From Chara braunii (lineage: Eukaryota > Streptophyta > Charophyceae > Charales > Characeae): DNA of 64,000 bases. Below, piece after piece: positions 35,012 through 45,326 of the stretch. The position numbers and the translations under genes are program-made. The stretch lies in the NCBI GenBank assembly GCA_003427395.1, contig BFEA01000304.1, positions 1,442,157 to 1,506,156 of the forward strand. The letters run 5' to 3'. The notes below the pieces were generated by a model. That model saw only the letters and a program-made list of their open reading frames with translations. It made no database searches and was not told the DNA's origin. Position 1 is the stretch's first letter; each line of letters begins with the position of its first letter.

Positions 35012-35293
35012 CCAAGCTTACCTAGAAGTTCAATCATGATCAAACCAGGACCTTGGGACTATCTACACTCTGCCCCTGCAATGCAGAACCACCATCCTAC
35101 TCGCTCATCTGGGACCCGGCATAACGTGTATGGATGAAACACGCAAGCACCAACCCTCAGCAGCTCTCATTGGATAATTGGAACTTCTGATACAGCAGTG
35201 GGACCTGTTCTTTGTTGACCTACATTTTGGGAGGAAAACTTTGGGAAGTGGGACCTCAAATGTTTCCCCCTCACCCAGCCCATGTGACACCAG

Positions 35294-35533
35294 TCTGTCA
35301 GAGCCTCTTCTTTCCAATGTGCTGTGATGCCGGCCGTAGAAAAATCAAATGGTCGCAACCCAATCTTGCCCGCCCTGGACTTTCCCGTTTGGTAGTTGTT
35401 AGGGCCAAATGGTCTGTCGGAACCTCTTCTTTCCAATGTGCTGTGACGCTTAGCCGTAGAAAAGTCAAATGGTCCCAACCCAATCTTGCCCGTCCCAGAC
35501 TTTCTCATTTGTTAGTTGTTGGGACCAAATGAT
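35294..35533. repeat. Two tandem units of 119 bp
   Basis: Both units start TCTGTC(A/G)G and contain CCTCTTCTTTCCAATGTGCT, GTAGAAAA(A/G)TCAAATGGT and CCAACCCAATCTTGCCCG-type stretches. They are close in sequence. Confidence 0.8.
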
Positions 35534-35746
35534 CGCGACACAGTCGGGTATAGGACTATGCGGACAGCTAATACAGGAACTGGAGATCGTTGAGTAGACA
35601 ACCTTTGTCCATAATAGGACACTTTGGGCCTCGTTCGACAGCACTTGAAACTCAGGTATTCAAGAGGAATCATCGTTCCACAACACCCTGATGACAATGG
35701 TTTAGAGATGGGAATGTTTTCACATTTCCCAACTCAACGGTCTGCC

Positions 35747-35824
35747 CTTGAAACTCAAGTGCGCCCCAGCCAAAATGAAAAAAAAAATGAAGGGTGCCTC
35801 GGGAGGTCACTTGAGTTTCAAGGG
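35747..35824. repeat. Subterminal inverted repeat, 16-bp perfect stem
   Basis: CCTTGAAACTCAAGTG and CACTTGAGTTTCAAGG face each other across about 47 bases, within the left end of the Harbinger-type element. Such subterminal copies are typical transposase or partner-protein binding sites (inference). Confidence 0.6.
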
Positions 35825-36516
35825 TTCCGACCTTTCACACGTGCAATACACGGAATTTTTTCGTTTTCTTTTTCATTTTCCCCGGAAATGGACTGCACCT
35901 GGTTCAATGGAGGTTGTCCGTCCTGCATGTTGGGACAGTGGCACCGGGGACACTACAAACGGGCACCCGGTAACGCATTTGCGCACCGTTGGCCCATTCT
36001 GAGCTACCATTGGTGGGCGCGGCGGGGGGGCTGGGGGGGGGGGGGGGGGGGCTGTTGAAGGCGGGGATGATAGCCGTTAGGAGGAGTTCGATTCAAAACC
36101 TACGAGCGACCCCATGCGTGAAAGGGCAGCGGTCCATTCGTCACGAGAGCGTGGGGTCGACCGTGCAACGGTCACCTGTCACCGTGTGGGCTGCTGCTGG
36201 GGGTTATGATAGGTGGGCCAACGCCCACGAGGTGATGAAATGTCCATTGCGGCCGAAGCAGTGTCTGGCTCGTGAAGTACAGCACAGCCGTCGTGTTGTT
36301 TTGTGTCGTCTTCGTACCGGACATGTGTGTGCATGGTTGATCTGCTGAGGAAGACGTCTCTGCTGGCGTTCATTCGTGTCGCATTGCTGCTGGTTGTTCT
36401 CCTTCTCTGTGGAAGTTGACGAGGCAGAGGAGAGTGTTGGCGCCGAAAAACGGCACGAGGAAGATTCGGAGGGGTCGTTCTTTGAGGAAGGTGATGCCGT
36501 TGGGCGATCATCTGTT

Positions 36517-36660
36517 GGGGGCGGGGTATCAGCGCGGCGTGGAAAGGGGGGGGTACGGTGAGGCGTCCAGATCCGATGAACATCAGTCGGGGGCGGGGTA
36601 TCAGTACAGAATGGACAGGGGGGGGTATGGCAGGCGCCCACATCGGATGGATACCCCATC
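36517..36660. repeat. Two tandem units of 72 bp, G-rich
   Basis: GGGGGCGGGGTATCAG starts units near 36517 and 36590, each followed by GGGGGGGGTA and a GATCCGATG/CATCGGATG end. A poly(G) run of about 20 lies at 36032-36051. No gene is supported between 35830 and 36940. Confidence 0.6.
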
Positions 36661-36948
36661 AATCCCGCCTCGTACGACAATCTCCCTTTGTATATGCAGC
36701 TGTCGTCGGGCGATACGAATTGGGAGCCGCCTCCATCCACCCTCCCTCTTGCATGGGGGTCAACGCAGACATCATACGACACTGCAGAGAGGGTGGGACA
36801 GTGAAGCAGGTCCCGTGGCCCCATCTCCGCTCTCCTGGCTGGGGAGGGAGACAGAATGTCCCCCCTTCGTCTATCCTGGCCCTGCGAAATGGAGGGTTAA
36901 AGAACCGTTCTTGTCGACCACAAGACGCATAGCCATGATCAAATTTCC

Positions 36949-38141
36949 ATGACCATGAAGGATGTCGGTGAAGACATCGCATGCAGGTCAGTTCAAGGTC
37001 GGCTGGAAATAACTGCGACGAGCGTTCGTCCACCGTCAATGACTTCTGTTGGTGGGCCGGGAGGGGGGTCATCGCCGGCACCTGCATCCCCCCGAGTTGT
37101 TGAGAGGATAGTAGCGACATTCAAGAGACTGCCAATTTGCACAGCCCGCGAAGGTGGTGGGCATGCTGTCGACGGTTGCGAGGTGGATGCCGACGGTGAT
37201 TGCATGGAAGACGAGGAAGAGTATAGTGACGAGGAGGATGAGACAATTGTGAAAGAGGCGACTCCACGTGGAAGCAAGAAGAAGCCATCGAAAAGCTGCA
37301 CGAAGTCGAAGGCAAATAATGGTTCGTCGGTGGTGATGGTGATGGGTGCAGTAACAGGACCCGTGCGAATGGGGATTTGAACGACTCCCTCCTTCTATTG
37401 CGCTGCAAGTGGGATCAGAAGGACTAGCTCGCAAATGTCAGCCACAACTTCACATGGATGAAGACGAAGGAATGGAAATGGATGGAAATTGCGAAGAGGA
37501 TGGCGCAGCAAGGGGTTCGGAACAGGGATGGGGACTCGTGCATGAAGAAATGGGAGAACTTGTTGGGCTCTTGCAAGAAGGTGCTCGAGAGAGAGGAGTC
37601 TGGTGCGCAATCTTTTTTCACTCTGTCGGCGAAACAGTACTGGGAGCAGGGATTCAAGTTCACCCTCGACAAGACTCTGTACGATGCCATAGACGGGATG
37701 CAGCAGGGCAACCAAGCTCTACAACCGCCCAATCTGGTGGACACTGGGAATCCGCAACTACAGCAATCGCATCAAGGGTAACACAGCCAAGCCCGGGGTG
37801 CGACAACAGCGGGCCAGATGTCAGCCAGCGAGAACGCTGAAGGGGAGGGCGACGATGGCATCGGGAGCAAATCTTCGGGCAGCTTGCCTCCCGAAAAGTG
37901 GAAGAACGCCCGTCAACTTGCTATCAAGGCCGTGACGGATGTGATGAAAACACATTCCACCGTCGTTGCCGAATCCGTCGACTGCGCAAGCAAGCGGCAG
38001 TGCGAAGTCCTTCAAAGGCAATGCGACATCATGGACCAGGAGGCTTCGGCGCAGGAGAGGCAATGCATTGTGCTGGATGCCGGACAACGAATGCTGTGTG
38101 ACACTTTGCTAAAGATCACGTCTGTTTTTTCCCACACGTGA
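36949..38141 (+). pseudogene. Harbinger accessory protein, SANT/trihelix-like (broken)
   Basis: In PIF/Harbinger elements a Myb/SANT-like protein binds the ends and helps bring the transposase into the nucleus. Here the first frame (36949-37380) ends with an acidic run (EDEEEYSDEEDE) and a basic run (RGSKKKPSKS). The coding then moves to another frame near 37375: DSLLLLRCKWDQKD, a TAG at 37425-37427, then FTWMKTKEWKWMEIAKRM, NRDGDSCMKKWENLL and SAKQYWEQGFKF. The spaced Trp/Leu pattern and C-x-K-K-W-x-N-L motif fit a trihelix fold. A TAA at 37779-37781 interrupts it. The C-terminal part (MSASENAEGEGDD onward) is a Cys/Gln-rich helix (KRQCEVLQRQCDIMDQ) that could dimerise. It stops at 38141. 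Confidence 0.68.
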
Positions 38142-39050
38142 TTCAAACCGTCCATCCCGGATTGCGGACATGATTCGTCCAAATGGCCGTCCGTGTGGCG
38201 ACGATCGTCCACATCAGGTCCACATCGGGGAGTTTTTTTTTTTTTTTGGGGGGGGGGCGTTTATTTTCTTTTCCCTCGCCAACCCTGTTTATGATCCTGC
38301 CTTCGTACTACATCGACGATGCATGAGGTGTTATGAAGGGTGTCCATCATGACGGTCAGCCCCCCATCGGAAAAGGGCGTTGAAGTGCGAAAGGTGGGGG
38401 GTTGGGGACGACCAACATTACGATACCCGCTATAAAAAAGCGATCGATAGGATTCGATACGACCGCCCTCATATACTAGTTGTTGGTGAAGCTTTTACGC
38501 TTCAGGGCAGAGCACTTTAGGACCCAAAGGCGAGGCGGGCGGGCAAGGAGGGAGAAGAGGAGTACTTGGTCGGCTCTCATCGGCTTGGGTTGGTTGGCGA
38601 TCGCACCGGTGCGGATGTTGACGGAGAAGCGCCGACTACCGAAGTATCTTTACTCTTGCGGGTCATCAACGGGACTTGGCGACAATTCATTCCCCATGGA
38701 AACCGTCGTGGCGTTGAGGGGGTGCATATGAAGCATCAATGTGGCAACGCGTACGGACAGGAATTCGACTTCATGGCGGGCGTGACGCGTCATGAGATCC
38801 GGCTCTACAAGGTCGAGGCCAATGGAGACACTTGCGTCCATCTCACCGTGGGGTTCAGTTTTGTGTGGGGCTTGCTTCACCAGGTGATCGGTTTTGCCAC
38901 GAAAGTTGGGATGACAATCCCTGACCGATGAGATGGGGGCGTCAATGTTTGGCTGAAATCGTCGACCTCCGCGTCTGGAATGTGGTGATGGAGTGCGGTG
39001 ATCGCCTGAACGAGCCCGTAGTGTACACCCCTTGGAGGGGCGGGAACATC
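38142..39050. other. No gene recognised; one 120-codon open frame
   Basis: A T run then G run lies at 38234-38257. An open frame at 38566-38931 (plus) reads MVGSHRLGLVGDRTG to KVGMTIPDR but has no recognised motif, and the opposite strand is open too. It may be part of the Harbinger-type element. Confidence 0.3.
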
Positions 39051-39411
39051 TCAGGGTCTGATGAGGGGAGACGAGATATATACCTGGTGCATGAGGGAGG
39101 TTGGCTATGGTGTTGACGTCATGTACATTGGTCTTCAAAGTCGAAGTCAGCCTGTTGCATGCAATGCGGATGTAGTAGGATAGGCAAGTGGTGTAGGCTG
39201 GGCACTGGGCGCCAGACAGAGAGGAGCAACATTGGATACTGTGTTGGTGTGGCGTGAGGGCTTGAACATTAGCTCGTGAGTTCATTCTATTGCTCTTATT
39301 TGGATGGAATCTCGGTGCATTTGTGCTCTTTGCTTATACATGACTACTTGGACATTTGTGTGATTTCGCAACTTGGCTTTCTGTATATCGTTCTCGCTCA
39401 TATTCCTTGCA
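39051..39411 (+). repeat. 5' LTR of element 2, truncated to 361 bp
   Basis: It aligns with 46070-46410, from TCAGGGTCTGATGAGGGGAG to ATTCCTTGCA. The first 740 bases expected from the 3' LTR are absent upstream of 39051. Confidence 0.9.
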
Positions 39412-39414
39412 ATT

Positions 39415-39432
39415 TGGTATCAGAGCTGGTTC
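39415..39432 (+). promoter_or_regulatory. Primer binding site, element 2
   Basis: TGGTATCAGAGCTGGTTC, three bases after the LTR end. The first 12 bases match the standard plant initiator tRNA-Met PBS. Confidence 0.92.
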
Positions 39433-40711
39433 GTGATCGCCATTACCTGGCGCCGGCAACATTGTTAGTTGGTGCGCTAACGATGCTTCTGTGCAGTGAG
39501 GATACTTTGGCGCTAGCTTGTTGATGTGGGACGTGGGTAGAGGGGTTCGCAGATGGAAGGCTGTGGCGATAGCGTGGGAACTGTGGCGGCAACAGATGTA
39601 TGTATGATTATGAGAGCATGTTGACGTGACATTTTGTCTGAGGTGGGACTGCATCGCGTTGTGGGTGGTACCGAAGCTACGACCAGCCATAAAAATGCAC
39701 ATTCGGTTAAATTGGTGAGAAATCTGTTGTTAGGGGCAGCTATCTCTAGGTAAGTTGCTCCCTTACCTTATCTACCCTATCAATCTCTTTTTACCTTGAG
39801 GAAGTGAGTCTAACCTTGAGTGTCCTCTCTTTTGTGTGAGTCGTGAGCGCTCTACCTTGAGAAACGACATTCTTCCTGGTGGCGCATCTGGCAGGAGAGG
39901 GTGATGCCTTTGAAGGGCCCTGGTCGAAGCACAGGTCACGGTCACCATGCCGACCCATGGGAGTAGTATACGCAGGCCATGCGGCCTTGTCCTTTAAAGG
40001 CTCTTTGGTGCGCTAATAGAAGGGATGTGCAGACTCACGAGTCCTATGCAGACGCTATCTAAACCATTTATAAATATTTCTGGCGGGGGTCTGAACTGTC
40101 CACTGACTCCGATTGTCGTCCTGATTGCGACGTTAAATAATTCTTGAGGACCTTGGGGGCTGTCCTTAAAATATCTCTTGATCAGCCATATCAATCAGAC
40201 GTAAGGCTCAATGCAAGTGAGGATAAATAACGGGCAGTTCTGGTCATAAGCATACACTTTGAGCACAGGGGTGGGCAGTTACTAGTTAGTGCACACCTTA
40301 GACACTGTTGCTCGATGATGGCTACAGGCACGTTGGATACAACGGAGGAAAATTCCAATTGAGACTCAACTGACAAACACAACCATACCCATTGTGCATA
40401 CATCTGCTCACGTAATTTATTTTTATTTTGATTAGTTGGTTGACAGACTACTAATACCTCACAAATAGCCTTGATTAGGACTGTAATGTTCTACCATAGT
40501 CAGTTCTTTTTGAAACTTTTTTAAGTGAACTAATCAAGGTAGATCTAGATTATGTGTACAGCCTGTGTAAACGTTGTTGATACCGCTTGAACGGTAGCCC
40601 AGGTGACTTGTCATATATTATTTTTATTCATATTTATTTTTGGAAACGGTCAGACACATGTTGCGGTAGGTTCCATTGAGAATACTTGTGCAAACATCGT
40701 ATGCCTAGCCG
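39433..40711 (+). other. Leader of gypsy element 2
   Basis: Non-coding; 39570-39830 aligns with the element 1 leader (AAATTGGTGAGAAATCTGT, CTCTAGGTAAGTTGCTCCC). No gene is expected between PBS and Gag. Confidence 0.7.
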
Positions 40712-42540
40712 ATGAGTGGATCAGCAGCTGGTGAACGTACAGCCAACGACCGAAGGCAGACATGGCGTGACACGTAGGATACCAGTAGTGTTTCAGGTTC
40801 TACTACCGGGAGACGAAAGAAGGTTACAGGCTGAATCAAGGGTTTGTAATCTTGAGACTGCAAAGGAAGCAGCGACAACTGTAGAAACGATGTTAGCATC
40901 AGCAACAACTAGCGCAGTAGCAATGGTTACCTCTGTAGCGTCGTCTGCGGCATTCTCGTCTGGTCATTCGTTCGGAATGCAGAACACCAACGGATAGTCC
41001 ATCTCCAGTACGTTAGGATCCGGAACCAGTCAGATGGCGGGCTTGCAGTTCAGCTCGCCGCCTCCACTCCCAAATGGAGCTCCAATAAGTAGAGAGGATG
41101 CGCTTAAGGTTAGAGAAGGAGCTTAAGGAGGCTACTCAAAGGGAAACTAAGATTAGAAACAAAAGTGTCAGACTTGAGGGTAGAGAGGCAGACAAAGGTA
41201 AATTAGAGGGTTTAGATGACTCAATGCTTGACAACAATAAAAAGATTCTCAAGGCGAGCATCCTGTCCATGCACGCATACATGGACAACAAACTGGACGC
41301 TATCAAGGACACCCTAGACCAGATCCTGAACATCATGTACATGCCAGGTTTCAGGCCAGCAGTTTTGCCATTGGCGCCATTATTGACGATAACAGACCCT
41401 TATCCGCCTCAGTCTGGAACCACACCACGCGGTACATCAGCAGCAGCAACAAAGACTGTTGCTTCTACTTCTTCTGGTCCAGAGGATGGAGCTACACCAC
41501 AACCGCCAACTACCCCACCAACTGCCCCACCAGCGGGACAACAACAACCTCGGTGCTCACCGTAAAACTTTGAACTGTCCACTAAGTCTGAAAAGTCGTC
41601 GATCTCGGTTTGATGACCGTCGACCTCAACCATCATGAATCGACTCCCCTTCTTCTTCCATTTTTGTTGACGCTTCTTCTTTCTTCCGTCCGTAGGGAGT
41701 TACTGACCACCTCCTAGCGTGGCCTCCAAATCTAGAGCCTTTTTGCTAAAGGTCTCAAACGTGTGATACTCTAGCCAAGCCTCGCTGGTTAACAAGTTCT
41801 TGAAGTACGTGGGAAGACATGTCAAGAATATGGTTAGTAAGACATGCGGATCATAGCGTACCCCGGGGATGATAATCAGGCGCTCAAAGACAGAGGTGAG
41901 CTCGCGCACGGACTTGTACTTCTTTGTATCAAGCCAAGTCAACCCATCAGTGACAATTTGTGTTTGTTGTGGGTTGTGTCATCGCGCTTCCACCAAATCC
42001 ATAAAGCTCTCTAAGGTATGAGCCTTGCCCCAATCACCCATGTTCCTGTCGAAGCCCTTTGAGGCAACTAATCCATTTAGCCAGCGAGTTGCCGAACCCT
42101 CTAGATAGGATGCGACAGTTATCACTTCCTCCTCTACCAATGTCCTCTTCGCGCTCACCCACACTGGTACCATTCTCAACCAAGTGTGGAGAGCCTCATC
42201 CTTCTTATCCCCTGAGAAGGTTGAGGGTGGTTTCAATGAGGGTAGCAACCTCGCCGCTTTGGTAAAGGTTAAGGCAGGTGGCTGCAACAAGGGCGGTCAA
42301 CAGAGGAGTCAGAGGCAAAACCAGAACCCGAACAAAATAGCAGCTTGGGTTAGAGCGGGTTTAGCTCACGATGTGTGGCGAGCCCGTTATACACAGGGTG
42401 TTTGCACTAACTGCGGTGAGTATGACCATCAACAGTTCAAATGCAAGAACGCTAAGGTTTGGGGGGAGATACCCCCTAAATGTGGGATTCCTTCTTCCCA
42501 GAGCGGGGCCCCCACGAGTTCCAGTTCGGGAAACACATAG
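40712..42540 (+). pseudogene. Gag polyprotein, element 2, with inverted capsid segment
   Basis: The start ATGAGTGG (40712) is in the same context as element 1. N-terminal pieces (LETAKEAATTVETMLASA) and a coiled coil (RLRLEKELKEATQRETK, then MDNKLDAIKDTLDQIL) are in changing frames to 41565, ending in a Pro/Thr-rich linker. From about 41570 to 42290 the capsid reads on the MINUS strand: KPPSTFSGDKKDEALHTWL, MVPVWVSAKRTLVEEEV, LEGSATRWLNGL, one TGA at 41981, YFKNLLTSEAWLEY and TEIDDFSDLVDSSKF. On the plus strand Gag resumes at about 42290 with IAAWVRAGL and a CCHC knuckle, CTNCGEYDHQQFKC (42403-42444). Comparison with element 1 shows the middle has been flipped. Confidence 0.88.
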
Positions 42541-42569
42541 GGTCAATCAAAGTTGTAGTTGCTTCTACT

Positions 42570-42930
42570 CGTGTTGAAGCAGGTGATGTACCCTCCCCAT
42601 TTCAAAAGTTGGCCAAAGCTATTGACTCCTTAATCACCCCTCATACGCATCCTGACCCAACGATACTCTGTTCATTGGAAGTGTTTAAGACCTTAGAGGT
42701 CCTACAAAGTGAGTGGTCGACAAGGGACCCTTGTGAGTCTTGGGTGGCATTAAGTCGAGGTCCTAGAGGGGAGCACTTCGTTGTGGAAGTTGGTGTAGGT
42801 GGCACGTGGCCACAAGTGCGGTGCCTTCGTAGACATCAACTCCACACATAACTTTATAAGTCGCGACTGCGTTGAGAGACTGCACCTACATGACCGCGTG
42901 CGGCGCTTGAGTAAACCGGTAGCATAGAGG
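42570..42930 (+). pseudogene. Retropepsin-type protease region, element 2 (active site lost)
   Basis: FQKLAKAIDSLITPHTH and SEWSTRDPCESWVA match the segment before the protease in element 1. After a frameshift at about 42790-42810, CGAFVDINSTHNFIS stands where element 1 has CGAFVDIGST. The D-x-G signature has become D-I-N, so even without the frameshift the enzyme would be inactive. Confidence 0.7.
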
Positions 42931-43391
42931 ACGATGTCAAGGACGTGGTCTGTACTTTCTCCTATGCATGAGGGGAACTTAATCACAAGATTTTGTTCCT
43001 GGTTAGCGACGACTTACCATTTGACATGTTGTTAGGAATGTACTACCTCGAGGTTGTCAAGCCCCAATTTAACTAGGACAAGAAAGTGCTAAAGCATGAG
43101 TTGCCTAATGGGAGAACTGTTTGACCAGCTAAGAGTAAGGCTAGTATGTTAATTGACTCCTATGGGTGCTTGTATGCATCAGCCTTCTACAATTAGTATA
43201 AACAGAACCAAGAGGAGGGTATGTACCTGATTTTTGTCTCTGAGAAAGGGGAGACCGTTAAATCACCCCCGAAAATATAAAATGTCGTTGTACCCTGGTC
43301 TGTTTGAGGAACCCACATGTGTCAACAGGGAGGTTGTCAATGCTATAGAGATCATCCTTGAGAGCAAGATACCCAAAGGAGAATCCATAGG

Positions 43392-44218
43392 ATGGCTTGG
43401 GCCAAGTTGACCGAGCTTCATCGACAACTGAAAGAGCTCACAGAAAAGAGTTGGATACGACCTAGCATCTCCACCTTTGGCTCACTAGTTCTATTCGTCC
43501 TGAAGAAGGGGGGATCACTAAGGATGTGCATTGGTTATAGGGGCCTCAATGTCATCACCGTTAAGAATGCAGAACTTTTACCGTGCATCGACGACCTATT
43601 GGATAGGTTGCAAGGATGTAAGTACTTCACAAAGATTGACTTAAAATCCGACTACCATCAGATTGCCATTAGACTGGAAGACCAGCACAAAACCGCATTC
43701 AGACCAGGTACAGTCTGTACGAGTTTGTGGTGATACCCTTCGTACTTTGCAATACGCCGGGTACTACATTCATGTCATCACCGTTAAGAATGCAGAGCAC
43801 CTACCACGCATCGACGACCTATTGGATATGGTGCAGGGATGTAAGTACTTTACCAAGATTCACTTGAAATCCGACTACCATCAGATTGCCATTAGACCGA
43901 AAGACCAATACAAAACCGCATTTCATACCATTTACGGTCTGTACGAGTTTATGGTGATGCCCTTCGGACTTTGCATTTCATGACTATTTGGATAAGTTTA
44001 TCCTCGTGTATGTCGACGACATTCGTATCTTTAGTAGGACTATCGAGGAGCATGCTCAGCATGTAGACAAAGTACTCTCTGTCCTCCGACAACACAAGTA
44101 TAAGATAAATTTAGAGAATTGTGAGTTTGGTCACACTAAAATATTGTACTTCGGATATGAAGTATCCACGGAAGGAATTAGGCCTGAAGATGCGAAGGTG
44201 GCTAGCATTAGAGACTAG
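43392..44218 (+). pseudogene. Reverse transcriptase, element 2, with tandem duplication
   Basis: RT copies the element RNA. The first open part reads KELTEKSWIRPS, LFVLKKGGSLRMCIGYRGL, then ITVKNAELLPCIDDLLD, KYFTKIDLKSDYHQI. The sequence then repeats: a second ITVKNAE..DDLLD..KYFTKIHLKSDYHQI follows 223 bases later and ends FMVMPFGL. In copy 2 the catalytic Asp of KIDLKS is His. After PFGL about 20 codons are missing, then DKFILVYVDDI carries the YVDD box (44009-44020), followed by NCEFGHTKILYFGYEVS. A stop lies at 44216-44218. Confidence 0.88.
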
Positions 44219-44253
44219 CCACCACCCCAGTCTTTGAGTGAGGTCAGATCGTC

Positions 44254-44634
44254 ATGGGGATATGTGGTTATTATCGCAATTTTGTAAAGAACTATAGTAC
44301 GATTGCATCTCCCTTGACTGATTTAATGCGCCTTGACACTCCATGGGAATGGGCAGACGCATGTGAGGCTTCTTTTAAGAGATTGAAGCATACCCTTACA
44401 CATCATGAGGTTCTCATGGTCCCCAATCCTCAAAGGCCATTTATAGTGACCACTGACACAAGCCAATATGGCATTGGCGCAATTTTGGCTCAGCAGAAAC
44501 GGAAGAAGTTCAGGTCAATCGAGTACGTGAGGAAGAAGATGCCATCGAAAAATTTGTCTCTCATCGACAGTCTCTACAACAATGTTGTACATAGCACAAC
44601 GGGCGTCAATCCTAATCAGTTGCATTTGGGGTGA
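44254..44634 (+). pseudogene. RNase H fragment joined to integrase remnant, element 2
   Basis: MGICGYYRNFVKNYSTIASP and FKRLKHTLTHHEVLMVP lead to FIVTTDTSQYGIGAILAQQ, which retains the first catalytic Asp. After IEYVRKKMPSKNLS the sequence jumps to SLYNNVVHSTTGVNPNQL, the C-terminal edge of the integrase core. Most of RNase H and the zinc-binding and D-D-E parts of integrase are therefore deleted. Confidence 0.8.
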
Positions 44635-45288
44635 AAGCCTAAATCTGCTTTAGACTTCCTTCTGCCTGAAAATTGAATTGCTATAACCCCTAGAACCATA
44701 TAATTTGGTATCCAGTATGAGAAGTTGTTGCAGCATACTGTCGACCACATCAAGAAATATCAGGAAGTAATGATTGATTCTAAGAACAAGCATCGCCGTT
44801 AGTCCACATTTCAGGTGAGGTAACGTGTTTGGGTCAAGGCTAGTCAGTTGGGATATGGGTTTGACATCTCTAGAAAACTAATGCCTCAATATTTCGGTAC
44901 TTGGGAAGTCTTAGATATTGTGGGTAGTGATTTGGGCCCCTCATACGTGATTCGAATCCCTGTTCACCTACGCACTTACCCGGTGTTTCACACCTCAAAG
45001 CGTAGACCCTTCGCTGAGACACAAAAATTCTCATCAAGGAGATCAATGGTGTCGCCAACCATGGATCACGTGGACGTCGACGATATCCTGGAACACAGAG
45101 ACATGCTTGTTCCCAAACCAGCTGGCCTAGGAAGACCACCTAAACCTATGAGAGAGTACAGGGTACGGTTTAGGCATCACATAGATCCTAAGGAAGATCG
45201 ATGGTTCATAAGAGAGGAACTTGTCAAGACAACTCCTCAAATCGTAGCCGAGTACGAAGGAAGATTGAATGGGAAGGCACCAACATGA
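44635..45288 (+). pseudogene. Integrase C-terminus with chromo-like tail, element 2
   Basis: Broken frames (KSALDFLLPEN, YEKLLQHTVDHIKKYQE) lead into an open part from 44848: RKLMPQYFGTWEVLDIVG, SYVIRIPVHLRTYPVFH, then DILEHRDMLVPKP and IDPKEDRWFIREELVKTTPQ. The PQYFG-W-V and H-S(T)-K-motifs are the usual SH3-like and linker part after the integrase core. It ends at TGA 45286-45288. Confidence 0.85.
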
Positions 45289-45308
45289 ACCATCTCAACG
45301 GACTTTTG

Positions 45309-45326
45309 AAGCTAAGGCGGATAAAA
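45309..45326 (+). promoter_or_regulatory. Polypurine tract of element 2
   Basis: AAGCTAAGGCGGATAAAA directly before the LTR start TGCGAAG. Confidence 0.8.

Larger units (their letters stand above)
35626..39050 (+). mobile_element. Harbinger-type element A, left end plus accessory gene
   Basis: It starts with GGGCCTCGTTCGACA followed by GCACTTGAAA, nearly the same as the start at 47210. Both have a GTTCCACAAC(A/C)CC subterminal motif. Inside lies a SANT/trihelix-like gene, as in PIF/Harbinger elements. The matching right end is not found; the gypsy LTR begins at about 39051 and may have cut it off. Right boundary is a guess. Confidence 0.5.

Noticed and set aside
36204-36824. A 206-codon minus-strand frame
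   Set aside because: G-rich tandem repeats on the plus strand produce Pro/Thr-rich frames on the minus strand; no motif and wrong strand for the Harbinger gene.
38650-39285. A 211-codon minus-strand gene
   Set aside because: It crosses into the 5' LTR of gypsy element 2 and competes with a plus-strand frame; no family motif.
41979-42290. A separate minus-strand gene in gypsy element 2
   Set aside because: The sequence is the Gag capsid of the element itself, inverted; element 1 shows the original orientation.
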